A stretch of 64,000 bases of DNA from contig NZ_JBGCCH010000011.1 in assembly GCF_041261205.1 (NCBI RefSeq), positions 124,001-188,000 of the forward strand, read 5' to 3'. The stretch is from Catenulispora sp. MAP5-51. Its GTDB lineage: Bacteria; Actinomycetota; Actinomycetes; Streptomycetales; Catenulisporaceae. The position numbers were made by a program, and so were the translations under genes. The notes under the pieces were generated by a model. That model had not been told where the DNA came from and searched no databases. It saw only the letters and a list, made by a program, of their open reading frames with translations. Shown piece by piece: positions 41,026 through 49,645 of the stretch (position 1 is the stretch's first letter; the number at the start of each line of letters is the position of its first letter).

Positions 41026-41760
41026 ATGACCGCCATGCCTGCGAATATCGCGAACCCGACGGAACCCTGGCGTTTCCTGGTCGTCGACGACGAGCCGGAC
41101 CTGGTGGAGGTCGTCTGCGGCGCGCTGCGGCACGAGGGCTGGGACGCCGTGGGCGCGCACGACGGCCGGGAGGCGGTCTCGGCGGCGGCGACCTACCAGC
41201 CGGACGCCGTGGTGCTGGACATGATGCTGCCGGACATGGACGGTATGGAGGTCATGCGGCGCATTCACACCTCCCGTCCTGAAGTACGCGTGTTGTTCCT
41301 CACAGCGCGCGACGCCGTGGAGGACCGGATCGCCGGGATCGCGGCCGGCGGCGACGACTACGTGGCCAAGCCGTTCAGCCTGGACGAGGTGGTGGTGCGG
41401 CTGCGCAGCCTGGTGCGGCGCACGGCCCGCGGCCGGACCGGCCGGGCTGCCGGACCGGACTGCCTGGTCGTCGGAGACCTAGTCTTGGACGAGGCCGCGC
41501 GGGAGGTGACCCGGGGCGGCGAGCCGATCGAGCTGAGTCCGAAGGAGTTCTCGCTGCTGTGGTTCCTCATGCGGCACCCGCGCCAGGTGCTGAGCAAGTC
41601 GCAGATCCTGGCCGAGGTGTGGTCGTACGACTACGGAGGGCAGGCGCACGTCGTGGAGCTCTACATCAGCTACCTGCGCAAGAAGATCGACGCCGGCCGC
41701 CCGGCGATGATCCACACGGTGCGGGGCGCGGGGTACGTCATCAAGGCCGCCGCTCCATGA
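41026..41760 (+). CDS. OmpR-family response regulator
   Basis: About 244 residues. The receiver domain has the acidic pair in FLVVDDEPDLVEVV, the phosphoacceptor Asp in AVVLDMMLPDMDGMEV, and the Lys in DDYVAKPFSLDEV. The C-terminal winged helix (ELSPKEFSLLWFLMRHPRQVLSKSQIL, then YISYLRKKI) is OmpR type. Starts at 41017, 41026 and 41035 are possible, none with a strong ribosome site. It lies 13 bp before its histidine kinase and 80-90 bp from the divergent redox operon, its probable target. Confidence 0.93.
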   Translation: MTAMPANIANPTEPWRFLVVDDEPDLVEVVCGALRHEGWDAVGAHDGREAVSAAATYQPDAVVLDMMLPDMDGMEVMRRIHTSRPEVRVLFLTARDAVEDRIAGIAAGGDDYVAKPFSLDEVVVRLRSLVRRTARGRTGRAAGPDCLVVGDLVLDEAAREVTRGGEPIELSPKEFSLLWFLMRHPRQVLSKSQILAEVWSYDYGGQAHVVELYISYLRKKIDAGRPAMIHTVRGAGYVIKAAAP

Positions 41761-41773
41761 CCCTCATCACCCA

Positions 41774-43363
41774 ATGAGGCGGCTCCGGCCGCGCACGCTG
41801 CGAGGACAGCTGACGCTCGGGCTGGTGGTGCTGCTGGCGGCGATCTTCGCCGGCGTCGGGTTCGGCACCACGGCCCTGCTGCGCGGCTTCCTCGTGACGC
41901 GGCTGGACCAGCAACTGACGGCGGCCGGGCCGCGCTACGCGCAGAGCCTGGAGCACGAACTGGCCGCCGCCGACACCCGCGGGCAGGCGCAGGGCACCTT
42001 CGGGGCCCGCGCCGACGACGGGGTGGTGACCCAGGTCGGCGTGGTCGACGGGACCAGCTCGACCGGCGACAACACCGGCCAGGTCCGCCTGTCCGCGGCC
42101 GATTCCCGGGCCCTGCTCGCGCTGCCGCTGGACGGCTCACCGCACACCGTGCGGCTGTCGACGCTCACGGACTACCGGATGCGCGCGGTCAACGGGGCCG
42201 ACGGCGACGTCCTGGTCACCGGCCTGCCGCTGTCCCAGGTCTCCGGGCCCGTGCGGGAGCTCGCCGAGGCCGAGATCGTACTGTTCGCCGGGGCCGTGGT
42301 GGCCGCCGCGCTCGGCGGCGCGGCGTGGGTCAGGCTGGCGCTGCGGCCGCTGGACCGGGTGGTCACCACCGCCGAGCGGGTCAGCACCCTGTCGCTGGCC
42401 AGCGGCGAGGTGGCGCTGGACGTGCGGGTCCCGGACACGGACCGCGACTCCGCCCGGGGGCAGGAGGAAGTGAAGCGCGTCGGCGCCTCCCTGAACCGCA
42501 TGCTGGGCCACGTCGAGGACGCCCTGGCCCGGCGCCAGTCGGTCGAGCGCCGGCTGCGCGACTTCGCCGCCGACGCCGGCCACGAGCTGCGCACCCCGCT
42601 GGCCTCCGTCCGCGGCCACGCCGAGCTGGTGCTGCGGCGCGGCGGCGAGCTGCCCGACGACGCCCGGCACGCGCTGACCCGGATCGAGGCCGAGTCCCGG
42701 CGCATGGGCACCATCGTGGACGACCTCCTCCTGCTGGCGCGTCTGGACGCGGGCCGGCCGCTGGAGTCCAAGGAAGTCGACCTGACGCTGCTGGTGCTGA
42801 ACGCGGTGGACGACGCGCGCGCCGCCGACACGGCAGCCGATACCGACACCGGCACAGACGCGGACGGCAACAAGGGCAGCGACGCGGCGACGGCCAGCAA
42901 CGACGGCCGAGCCCGCACCCGCCACGAATGGCGCCTGGACCTGCCGACCGACCCGGTGACCGTCCTCGGCGACCCGCACCGGCTGGCCCAGGCGGTGGCG
43001 AACTTCGTGACCAACGCCCGCGTGCACACCCCGCCCGGGACGCTCGTCACGGTCGGTATCACCGTGCACGCCGGCCGGGTCCGCCTCGCGATCGAGGACA
43101 CCGGGCCGGGACTGCCGCCGGACCTCGCGGACCGGGTCTTCGACCGCTTCACCCGCGGCGACCCGGCGCGGGCCCGGAGCTCCGGGAGCACCGGCCTGGG
43201 ACTGGCCATCACGCGCGCGGTCGCCGAAGCGCACGGCGGACGGGTCGGGGTGCGGTCCCAGCCGGGGCGGACGGTCTTCGAGCTCGTGCTGCCGGAGCAG
43301 CAGCCCGAGAACCAGAGACGGCACAGGGCCGGTGACAGCACATGGCTAGAGTCGGCACCATGA
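41774..43363 (+). CDS. Membrane sensor histidine kinase
   Basis: A 529-residue kinase: N-terminal helix (GQLTLGLVVLLAAIFAGV), an extracytoplasmic sensor of about 120 residues, second helix (IVLFAGAVVAAALGGAAW), HAMP linker, the H-box DAGHELRTPLASVRGH, N-box AVANFVTNARVHTPPG, and G-boxes EDTGPGLPP and STGLGLAITRAVAEAHGG. Between the H-box domain and N-box is an Asp/Thr/Ala insertion (AADTAADTDTGTDADG and onward) encoded by short repeats, absent from typical kinases. The gene ends four bases inside the next hydrolase gene. Confidence 0.93.
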   Translation: MRRLRPRTLRGQLTLGLVVLLAAIFAGVGFGTTALLRGFLVTRLDQQLTAAGPRYAQSLEHELAAADTRGQAQGTFGARADDGVVTQVGVVDGTSSTGDNTGQVRLSAADSRALLALPLDGSPHTVRLSTLTDYRMRAVNGADGDVLVTGLPLSQVSGPVRELAEAEIVLFAGAVVAAALGGAAWVRLALRPLDRVVTTAERVSTLSLASGEVALDVRVPDTDRDSARGQEEVKRVGASLNRMLGHVEDALARRQSVERRLRDFAADAGHELRTPLASVRGHAELVLRRGGELPDDARHALTRIEAESRRMGTIVDDLLLLARLDAGRPLESKEVDLTLLVLNAVDDARAADTAADTDTGTDADGNKGSDAATASNDGRARTRHEWRLDLPTDPVTVLGDPHRLAQAVANFVTNARVHTPPGTLVTVGITVHAGRVRLAIEDTGPGLPPDLADRVFDRFTRGDPARARSSGSTGLGLAITRAVAEAHGGRVGVRSQPGRTVFELVLPEQQPENQRRHRAGDSTWLESAP

Positions 43364-44063
43364 CCGTCGACCGCACCGCGCATGTCAATGGCCTGAATCT
43401 GCATTATCGAGAAACCGGCCCGGCGGACGGAACGCCGCTGATCGCGGTGCATGGGCATCCGAGTACGGCGCATGTCTGGGACGCGACCGCGACCGCCCTG
43501 GACGGCTGCCACGTTTTCGCCCGACTCTGCGCGGATACGGCGCCAGCAGCCGTCCGGGTGAATACGGGTTCGCTCTTTGGCGTGACGACGTGTTCGGGTT
43601 CGCCGACGCGCTGGGACTGGACGAGTTCGTCCTGCTCGGCCACAGCATGGGCGGCACGGTGTGCGCGCTCGCGGCCTCCCGGCATCCCGAGCGACTCAAA
43701 GCCCTGATCCTGGAGGACACGGTCCCGCCGAAGGAGGGCATGGACCTCCCGGCCCCGAAGCGCATGGAGGAGGAGCCGCCCTACGACTGGGACGTCCTGC
43801 CCGCGGTCTTCGACGCGATCCGCTCGCCCGACCCGGCGTGGTGGCCGGACCTGGCCCGGATCACGGCTCCGACGCTGGTCGTCGCCGGGGGAGCCACGAG
43901 CCATGTCCCGCAGGACCTGCTGGCCGAGGCGGCCGCGCTGATCCCGGGCGCCAGGCTGGTGACACTGGAGGGTGCGGGGCACACGCCGCACCGCGACGCG
44001 CCCGACCGGTTCCTGGCCGAGGTGCGGGGCTTCCTCGGCGAGCTGGGGCTCACGCCGCGCTAG
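43360..44063 (+). pseudogene. Alpha/beta hydrolase interrupted by a -1 frameshift
   Basis: The reading from the ATG at 43360 (overlapping the kinase stop) gives a normal hydrolase N-terminus with PLIAVHGHPSTAHVWD, then loses homology after HVFA. In another frame the sequence continues PTLRGYGASSRPGEYGFALW and then the elbow GHSMGGTVCALAASRH, GGATSHVPQ and AGHTPHRDAP. The two frames join perfectly if one C is added to the CCC at 43520-43522 (GCC CCG instead of GCCCG). Hence either a single-base deletion made a pseudogene or there is a sequencing error. All catalytic residues are otherwise intact. Confidence 0.85.
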
Positions 44064-44190
44064 GTTCGCCGTGGGCGCACGCCCCGCCAACCCGCCATGG
44101 GCTTGGCCTCACGCCGCGCTGGGTTCGCCGTCGGCGCACGCCCGCCAACCTGCCATGAGCTTGGCTTCACGCCACGCTGGGCTCGCTGGG
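44041..44190. repeat. 58-59-bp repeat joining two convergent gene ends
   Basis: Copy 1 (from 44049) and copy 2 (from 44108) are about 90% identical over 58-59 bp, beginning CTCACGCCGCGCT; copy 3 (from 44166) is partial. Copy 1 contains the hydrolase stop codon and copy 3 the stop codon of the converging ABC ATPase gene. Nothing else lies between the two genes. Confidence 0.85.
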
Positions 44191-45162
44191 CTCGCTGTCC
44201 TTCTCTACCCCGGCCCCTGCCCCCGCCGCGCCACCGCGATCCGGGTCGGCGTAATGCCGCAGGAACAACTCCTCCAGCGTCGGCGGCCGGCTGGTCATCG
44301 ACCGCACTCCCGCGCTCCCGAGCAGCACCATCAGCGCCGACAGGTGCTCGGTGTCGACCGCGCACTCCAGCCGCACTCCCCCGCCATGGCTCGGCCCCAG
44401 CTCGGTGACCCGTACCTCGTGCAGCCCGGCCAGAGCGTCCAGGCCGCCCGGCAGCCGCGGCAGCTCGGCGTCGACCAGGGTGCGCGTCAGGTGCCGCAGC
44501 TCGGCCAGCGTCCCGGACTCGGCGACCCGGCCGCGGCGCACGATGCTGACCCGGTCGCAGACCTCCTCGACCTCGGACAGGATGTGGCTGGACAGCAGCA
44601 CGGTGCGCCCGCGCGCCTTCTCCTGGGCCAGGCAGGCCCGGAACTCGGCCTCCATCAGCGGGTCCAGGCCGCTGGTCGGCTCGTCCAGGACCAGCAGGTC
44701 GGTCTCGGAGGCGAAGGCCGCGACCAGCATCACCTTCTGGCGGTTGCCCTTGCTGTAGGCGCGGCCCTTCTTGCCCGGGTCCAGGTCGAAGCGCTCCAGG
44801 AGCTCGGCCAGGCGCCCGGCGTCGGCCTTGCGGCCGCGCAGCTTGGCGAGCATCGCCAGCACCTGGCCGCCGGACAGGTCCGGCCACAGGGCGACATCGC
44901 CCGGGACATAGGCCAGCCGGCGGTGCAGGTCCACGGCGTCGCGCCAGGCGTCGCGGCCGAACAGGCGCACCTGGCCGGCGTCCGGGCGCAGCAGGCTCAG
45001 CAGGATCCTGAGGGTGGTGGACTTGCCGGCGCCGTTGGGGCCGAGCAGGGCGTGGACCTCGCCCGGGGCCACCGCCAGGTCCAGGCCGTCCAGAGCCCGC
45101 GCGGCAGCCGGTCCGCGCCCGAACGTCTTCACCACGCCGGTGAGGGAGATCACATCCGTCAC
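44167..45162 (-). CDS. ABC transporter ATP-binding protein, orphan
   Basis: About 331 residues, drug-exporter-type ATPase (DrrA/CcmA-like). Walker A LLGPNGAGKST, a Q-loop region, signature-like YSKGNRQKVMLVAAF (the canonical LSGGQ is diverged to SKGNRQK), Walker B LLVLDEPTSGLDP and the H-loop SSHILSEVEEV are present. The GTG at 45162 is the best start. The C-terminal extension (about residues 215-331) is typical of exporter ATPases. No permease gene is adjacent: downstream is a convergent hydrolase across a repeat. The partner may be elsewhere or lost. Confidence 0.88.
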   Translation of the reverse strand: MTDVISLTGVVKTFGRGPAAARALDGLDLAVAPGEVHALLGPNGAGKSTTLRILLSLLRPDAGQVRLFGRDAWRDAVDLHRRLAYVPGDVALWPDLSGGQVLAMLAKLRGRKADAGRLAELLERFDLDPGKKGRAYSKGNRQKVMLVAAFASETDLLVLDEPTSGLDPLMEAEFRACLAQEKARGRTVLLSSHILSEVEEVCDRVSIVRRGRVAESGTLAELRHLTRTLVDAELPRLPGGLDALAGLHEVRVTELGPSHGGGVRLECAVDTEHLSALMVLLGSAGVRSMTSRPPTLEELFLRHYADPDRGGAAGAGAGVEKDSEPSEPSVA

Positions 45163-45210
45163 TACCCCAGCGTACACCCCATGATCATCACATATCACCG
45201 AGCGCGCCGA

Positions 45211-45240
45211 TTGACGCACACCGCCGGAGAACTCCAAGAT
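45211..45240 (+). promoter_or_regulatory. Promoter of the citrate synthase gene
   Basis: TTGACG (45211-45216) and CAAGAT (45235-45240) are spaced 18 bp. An AAGGAGG ribosome site follows at the expected place before the ATG at 45277. The match is to the vegetative sigma consensus. Confidence 0.5.
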
Positions 45241-45276
45241 CGAGGTGACGACACAATCACACAAGGAGGCACGACG

Positions 45277-46452
45277 ATGCTCGAATCCGAGCAGCCTCGC
45301 CCCACGCGGAGCGTCACCACCGTGGAAGTTCCGCGCGGTCTGGCCGGTGTCATCGTCACCGACACGAAAGTCGGCGACGTGCGCGGCGAGGAAGGCTTCT
45401 ACCACTACCGCGAGTACAACGCGGTGGAACTGGCCGAGAAGCGGACCCTGGAGGACGTCTGGGTCCTGATGATCGACGGCCACCTGCCGGACGCCGCAGA
45501 GCGCGAGCGCTTAATCGCCGAGACGGTGCCGCTGCGGCACATCCCGGACAAGGTGAAGGCGCTGCTGCCGGCCATCGCCGAGGCGGTGCACGGCGAGCCG
45601 ATGAGCGGCCTGCGCGCGGCGCTGCCGCTGTTGGCCGGGCAGCACGGCATGCGGCCGATCTACGACATCGACGAGCAGACCCGCCGGGCGGACGCGTTGT
45701 TCATCAGCGCCCTGGCCCCCACGGTGCTGACCGCGATACACCGGCTCGGCAAGGGCCTGGAGATGGTGGAGCCCCGCGACGACCTGTCGTACGCGGCGAA
45801 CTACCTCTACATGCTCAACGGCTCCGAGCCCACGCCCGAGCAGGCCCGCGCGATCGAGCAGTACCTGATCTCGACCGTGGACCACGGCTTCAACAACTCC
45901 ACCTTCACCGCCCGCGTCATCGCCTCGACCGGCGCCGACCTGGCCGCGGCCGTGACCGGCGCGCTGGGCTCGCTGTCCGGCCCGCTGCACGGCGGCGCGC
46001 CGTCCCGGGCCCTGGACACCCTGGACGAGATCGGCACCCCCGACAAGGCCGAGGACTGGGTCCGCGCGCAGGTGGAGGCCGGGTCGCGGATCATGGGATT
46101 CGGCCATCCGGTCTACCGCACGGACGACCCGCGCTCGATCATGCTGCGCGGCGTCGCCCAGCGCCTGGACGGGGACCTGGTGGACTTCGCGGTGGCGGTC
46201 GAGGAGCACGTGCTCAAGGCCCTCGCCGAGCTGAAGCCCGGCCGCCAGCTCTACACGAACGTCGAGTTCTACGCCGGCGTGGTCATGGAGCTGTCCGGTG
46301 TCCCGCGCGACATGTTCACCCCGACGTTCGCCACCTCCCGGGTGATCGGCTGGTGCGCGAACATCCTGGAGCAGGCCCAGGACTCGAAGATCATCCGGCC
46401 CGCGGCCCACTACGCCGGCGTGCCGGCGCCGCAGCCGCTGCCGGAGGACTGA
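45277..46452 (+). CDS. Citrate synthase family protein
   Basis: A 391-residue condensing enzyme. DHGFNNSTFTARVIASTGAD and LSGPLHGGAPSRALD carry the conserved His residues, and IMGFGHPVYRTDDPRS holds the GxGHxxY/R signature. The length is that of the short bacterial citrate/methylcitrate synthases (CitA type), condensing oxaloacetate with acetyl- or propionyl-CoA. AAGGAGG stands nine bases before the ATG. No prp genes are adjacent, so citrate synthase is more likely than methylcitrate synthase, but this is not certain. Confidence 0.9.
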   Translation: MLESEQPRPTRSVTTVEVPRGLAGVIVTDTKVGDVRGEEGFYHYREYNAVELAEKRTLEDVWVLMIDGHLPDAAERERLIAETVPLRHIPDKVKALLPAIAEAVHGEPMSGLRAALPLLAGQHGMRPIYDIDEQTRRADALFISALAPTVLTAIHRLGKGLEMVEPRDDLSYAANYLYMLNGSEPTPEQARAIEQYLISTVDHGFNNSTFTARVIASTGADLAAAVTGALGSLSGPLHGGAPSRALDTLDEIGTPDKAEDWVRAQVEAGSRIMGFGHPVYRTDDPRSIMLRGVAQRLDGDLVDFAVAVEEHVLKALAELKPGRQLYTNVEFYAGVVMELSGVPRDMFTPTFATSRVIGWCANILEQAQDSKIIRPAAHYAGVPAPQPLPED

Positions 46453-46575
46453 CGATCCGCCGGAGGGTCGGCGGTTTATGACGGCGTGACGGCGTGACGG
46501 CATGACAGCCAGGGTTCGGAATCCCTCAGGGAATCCGGACCCTGATCGCGTCTTCGGGCCGTCTTCAGGCCGTCT

Positions 46576-46932
46576 TCAGGCCGCCGGCTCCCACAGCTCG
46601 ATCCGGTTCCCCTCCGGATCGGTGACCCAGCCGAACCGCCCGACGCCTTCCATCTCCTGGACCTCGTCGGCGACGTCGGCGCCCTTGTCCCGCAGTTGCT
46701 GAAGCATCGCCGCGACATCGCGGACGCGGAAGTTGAGCATCACCTGCTGCGTCCGCGACCCGAAGTAGTCGGTCTCGGCCTCGAAGGCCGCGAACACCGT
46801 CGGCCCGGCCTGCGGCTGCCACAGGCCGTTCTCGTCGAGGTCCAGGCCCAGGCAGTCGCGGTACCAGGCGGTCTGGGCCGCCGGATCGGCGCTGCGCAGG
46901 AAGTATCCACCGATCCCGAGCACTCTTTCCAT
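46576..46932 (-). CDS. VOC-family (glyoxalase/dioxygenase-fold) protein
   Basis: A 118-residue single VOC domain. GYFLRSADPAAQTAWYRDCLGLDLD opens the fold, and FGWVTDPEGNRIELWEP closes it with the metal-ligand Glu of the DPEGNxIEL motif. Related proteins include glyoxalases, resistance proteins and epimerases; no specific function can be given. The start MERVLGIGG has an AGGA upstream. The gene ends in short GTCTTCAGGCC repeats (46551-46580). Confidence 0.82.
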   Translation of the reverse strand: MERVLGIGGYFLRSADPAAQTAWYRDCLGLDLDENGLWQPQAGPTVFAAFEAETDYFGSRTQQVMLNFRVRDVAAMLQQLRDKGADVADEVQEMEGVGRFGWVTDPEGNRIELWEPAA

Positions 46933-46946
46933 GGCGCCATCCTGCC

Positions 46947-47075
46947 AGCGGCTCACCCACAAGCGGTGGAACGGCTCACCGGGTGACTGGGTCACCGCAG
47001 CACTGGCTCACCGGCGCATCGGCTCACGGGCCGCCGGCTCACTGGCTGCCCACCGGCTCACTGGCCCACCGCCGC
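46947..47075. repeat. Degenerate GGCTCACYGG repeat block
   Basis: The word GGCTCACTGG or GGCTCACCGG occurs about seven times with spacing near 15-16 bp in the gap between the VOC gene start and the small membrane gene end. It holds no recognisable gene or promoter. Confidence 0.7.
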
Positions 47076-47081
47076 GGCGCG

Positions 47082-47462
47082 TCAGGACCGCTTGCGCCGC
47101 CGGCGCCGCCCGACGTTCACCGCCACGTTGATCACCATGATCCCGGCCCAGGCCACCGGCACCACCGCGGGCGTCGAGTTCGGTCCGCTGCAGGCCATGG
47201 TGACGGCGGTGCCGGCGGCCAGCGAGCCCAGCGCGGTCCAGCGCGCGGTCACCGCGTCGGCGATCTCGCCCTCGTCGCGGCGCCGGGAGCCCGACTCCGC
47301 CGCGCCCGCGCCGCCGGTGCGGGCCAGCACCTCGGAGTCGATCCGGCGCTGCATCCGGTCCGCCAGCGAGGCCGCGATCTCGTGCTCGTAGTCCGGCCCC
47401 AACTCCTTGCGGGCCGCCAAAGCCGCCGCGATCTCCTGCGGGGTCAGCTCGTCGACAGTCAT
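47082..47462 (-). CDS. Small membrane protein of unknown function
   Basis: A 126-residue protein. The N-terminal 70 residues are charged and helical (LTPQEIAAALAARKELGPDYEHEIAASLADRMQRRID), followed by one or two hydrophobic segments (LGSLAAGTAVTMACSG, VVPVAWAGIMVINVAVNV) and a GRRRRRKRS tail. Small proteins with this plan are common in actinomycetes and lack known function. The 251-bp gap to the next gene shows no further gene. Confidence 0.7.
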   Translation of the reverse strand: MTVDELTPQEIAAALAARKELGPDYEHEIAASLADRMQRRIDSEVLARTGGAGAAESGSRRRDEGEIADAVTARWTALGSLAAGTAVTMACSGPNSTPAVVPVAWAGIMVINVAVNVGRRRRRKRS

Positions 47463-47713
47463 GGCATGACGATATATCGCGGACGCTTCGGGGGAATCAG
47501 CCTGGCGAGTGACATACCAGAGGATGACGGTCTCCTCATCGAGGCGGATCGGACTCAGGGGCTTAAGGGCTCATCAGGGCCCTCCGACGGTGATCAGGAC
47601 CGGAATTCGCTCGACCTCGTTATAGGAAATCCTGCGCGCTACTGGCCCGCCAGGGGGCACCCCGCAGGTAAAGTCACGGGGAGAGCTCAGTTCACACTGC
47701 GAGGAGTCGTGTA

Positions 47714-49498
47714 GTGAACACCCAGATCCCGCCCCGCCGCCCATTGCGCATCGCGAATTCATCGGGGTTCTACGGCGATCGTCTGTCCGCGGCCAGGGAG
47801 ATGGTGGACGGCGGTCCGATCGACGTCCTCACCGGCGACTATCTGGCCGAGCTCACTCCCCTGTTGCTGCACAAGGCCCGCGAGCGCGGCGGCCCCGGCT
47901 ACGCGCGCTCGTTCCTGGCGCAGATGAACCAGGTGCTCGCCTCCTGCCAGGAGAAGGGGATCAAGGTCGTCACCAACGCCGGCGGCCTGGACCCGGCGCG
48001 GCTGGCCGAGGACCTCCGGGCCCTGATCGCGCATCTGGGCCTGCGACTGAAGGTCGCCCACATCGAAGGTGACGACCTGCTGCCGCAGCTGGCCGAGCTG
48101 CGCGCCAAGAACGTGCCCTTCGAGAACCTGGACACCGGCGAGCCCTTCCGCGACGCGGACGTTCCGGTCTCTGCCAACGCCTACCTGGGCGCCTGGGGCA
48201 TCGCCGCGGCGTTAGCCGGCGGCGCGGACATCGTCGTCTGCGGCCGGGTCACCGACGCCTCGCTCGTCGTGGGCCCGGCCGCTTGGTGGCACGGCTGGGA
48301 CGGCGACGACTGGGACGCCCTGGCCGGCGCGGTCGCCGCCGGGCACGTCATCGAGTGCGGCCCGCAGTGCACCGGCGGCAACTACTCCTTCCTGGACGAA
48401 CTGCCCGACACCCGCGTCCCCGGCTTCCCGATCGCCGAGGTGGCCCACGACGGCTCCGCGGTGATCACCAAGCACCCGGGCACCGGCGGCGTGGTCTCGG
48501 TCGGCACCGTCACGGCGCAGCTGCTCTACGAGATCGAGGGCCCGGCCTATACGAACCCTGACGTCACCGCGCACTTCGACACCCTGCGCCTGACCCAGCA
48601 GGCCCCGGACCGGGTCGAGATGCGCGGCGCCAAGGGCATGACCGGCCCGCACAAGCTGAAGGTGGCGTTCAACTACCGCGGCGGCTTCCGCAACTCCGTC
48701 ACGCTGGGCGTCACCGGCCTGGACATAGAGGCCAAGGCGGGCCTGGCCGAGGCGCAGATCTTCGACACCCTCGGCGGACGCGGCCGCTTCGCCTCGGTGG
48801 ACGTGCGGCTGCAGCGCAGCGACAAGCCGGCCGAGCAGGCCCGCACCGACGAGGAGGCCACCGCCTACCTGCACATCACGGTCAAGGACCCGGACCCGGA
48901 CAAGGTCGGGCAGGCCTTCACCGGCGCGGTGACCAGCCTGGCATTGGCCGGCTATTCCGGGTTCCACCCCACCACGCCGCCCACCCGCGAGGTCGAGTAC
49001 GGCGTCTACTGGCCGACCCTGATCCAGGACCGCCACGTGGACCACATCGCGGTGATGCCCGACGGCGAGCGCGTGGAGATCCAGCCGTGCCGCCGGCCGA
49101 TGGGAACGGCGCTGCACTTGGACGCCGCGCGGCCGATCGAGCCGTTCTTCTCCGACGGGATGAAGCGGCTGGCCCCGCTCGGGCTGGTCTGCGGCGCGCG
49201 TTCGGGCGACAAGGGCGGCAACGCCAACGTCGGGCTGTGGACCCGCACCGACCGGGCCTTCGCCTGGCTGCGCGAGACGCTGGACGCCGAGACGTTCCAG
49301 AAGCTGGTGCCGGAGTCCTGCGACCTGCGGGTGGAGCGCTTCGAGCTGCCGAACCTGCGCGCGGTGAACTTCGTCGTGTACGGCATGCTCGGGGAGGGTG
49401 TGGCCTCCTCGACGCGGGCCGATCCGCAGGCCAAGGGGCTCGGGGAGTTCGTGCGGTCGCGGCTGGTGATGGTGCCGGTGGAGTTTTTGAACGGGTGA
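47714..49498 (+). CDS. AtuA-like protein (DUF1446), acyclic-terpene-utilisation family
   Basis: A 594-residue protein. The N-terminal DUF1446 domain begins IANSSGFYGDRLSAAREMV and has PARLAEDLRAL, AYLGAWGIAAALAGGADIVVCGRVTDASL and the conserved QCTGGNYSF. The C-terminal AtuA-like ferredoxin-fold domain includes GLVCGARSGDKGGNANVGLWTR. AtuA is required for citronellol/geraniol catabolism in pseudomonads, but its reaction is unclear. The GTG start follows GCGAGGAG. No atu, carboxylase or CoA genes are adjacent, so the pathway here is unknown. Confidence 0.87.
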   Translation: MNTQIPPRRPLRIANSSGFYGDRLSAAREMVDGGPIDVLTGDYLAELTPLLLHKARERGGPGYARSFLAQMNQVLASCQEKGIKVVTNAGGLDPARLAEDLRALIAHLGLRLKVAHIEGDDLLPQLAELRAKNVPFENLDTGEPFRDADVPVSANAYLGAWGIAAALAGGADIVVCGRVTDASLVVGPAAWWHGWDGDDWDALAGAVAAGHVIECGPQCTGGNYSFLDELPDTRVPGFPIAEVAHDGSAVITKHPGTGGVVSVGTVTAQLLYEIEGPAYTNPDVTAHFDTLRLTQQAPDRVEMRGAKGMTGPHKLKVAFNYRGGFRNSVTLGVTGLDIEAKAGLAEAQIFDTLGGRGRFASVDVRLQRSDKPAEQARTDEEATAYLHITVKDPDPDKVGQAFTGAVTSLALAGYSGFHPTTPPTREVEYGVYWPTLIQDRHVDHIAVMPDGERVEIQPCRRPMGTALHLDAARPIEPFFSDGMKRLAPLGLVCGARSGDKGGNANVGLWTRTDRAFAWLRETLDAETFQKLVPESCDLRVERFELPNLRAVNFVVYGMLGEGVASSTRADPQAKGLGEFVRSRLVMVPVEFLNG

Positions 49499-49510
49499 GG
49501 GGGCGGGGTC

Positions 49511-49622
49511 CTGAGCGGTTGAGGGCCACGGGCTCCTGAGCGGCTGAGGGCGGCGGGCTCCTGAGCGGCTGAGGGCGGCGGGCTCCTGAGCGGCTGAGGG
49601 CGGCGGGCTCCTGAGCGGGTCG
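49511..49622. repeat. Four and a half tandem 25-bp repeats after the DUF1446 gene
   Basis: Units of 25 bp (CTGAGCGGCTGAGGGCGGCG plus GGCTC) occupy 49511-49535, 49536-49560, 49561-49585 and 49586-49610, with a partial fifth. The second to fourth are identical. Each contains two or more TGA triplets, echoing the GGGTGAGGG of the gene's stop; the 25-bp period distributes them over all frames. Confidence 0.9.
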
Positions 49623-49645
49623 GGGCGCCGGACTAGGATCGGATC

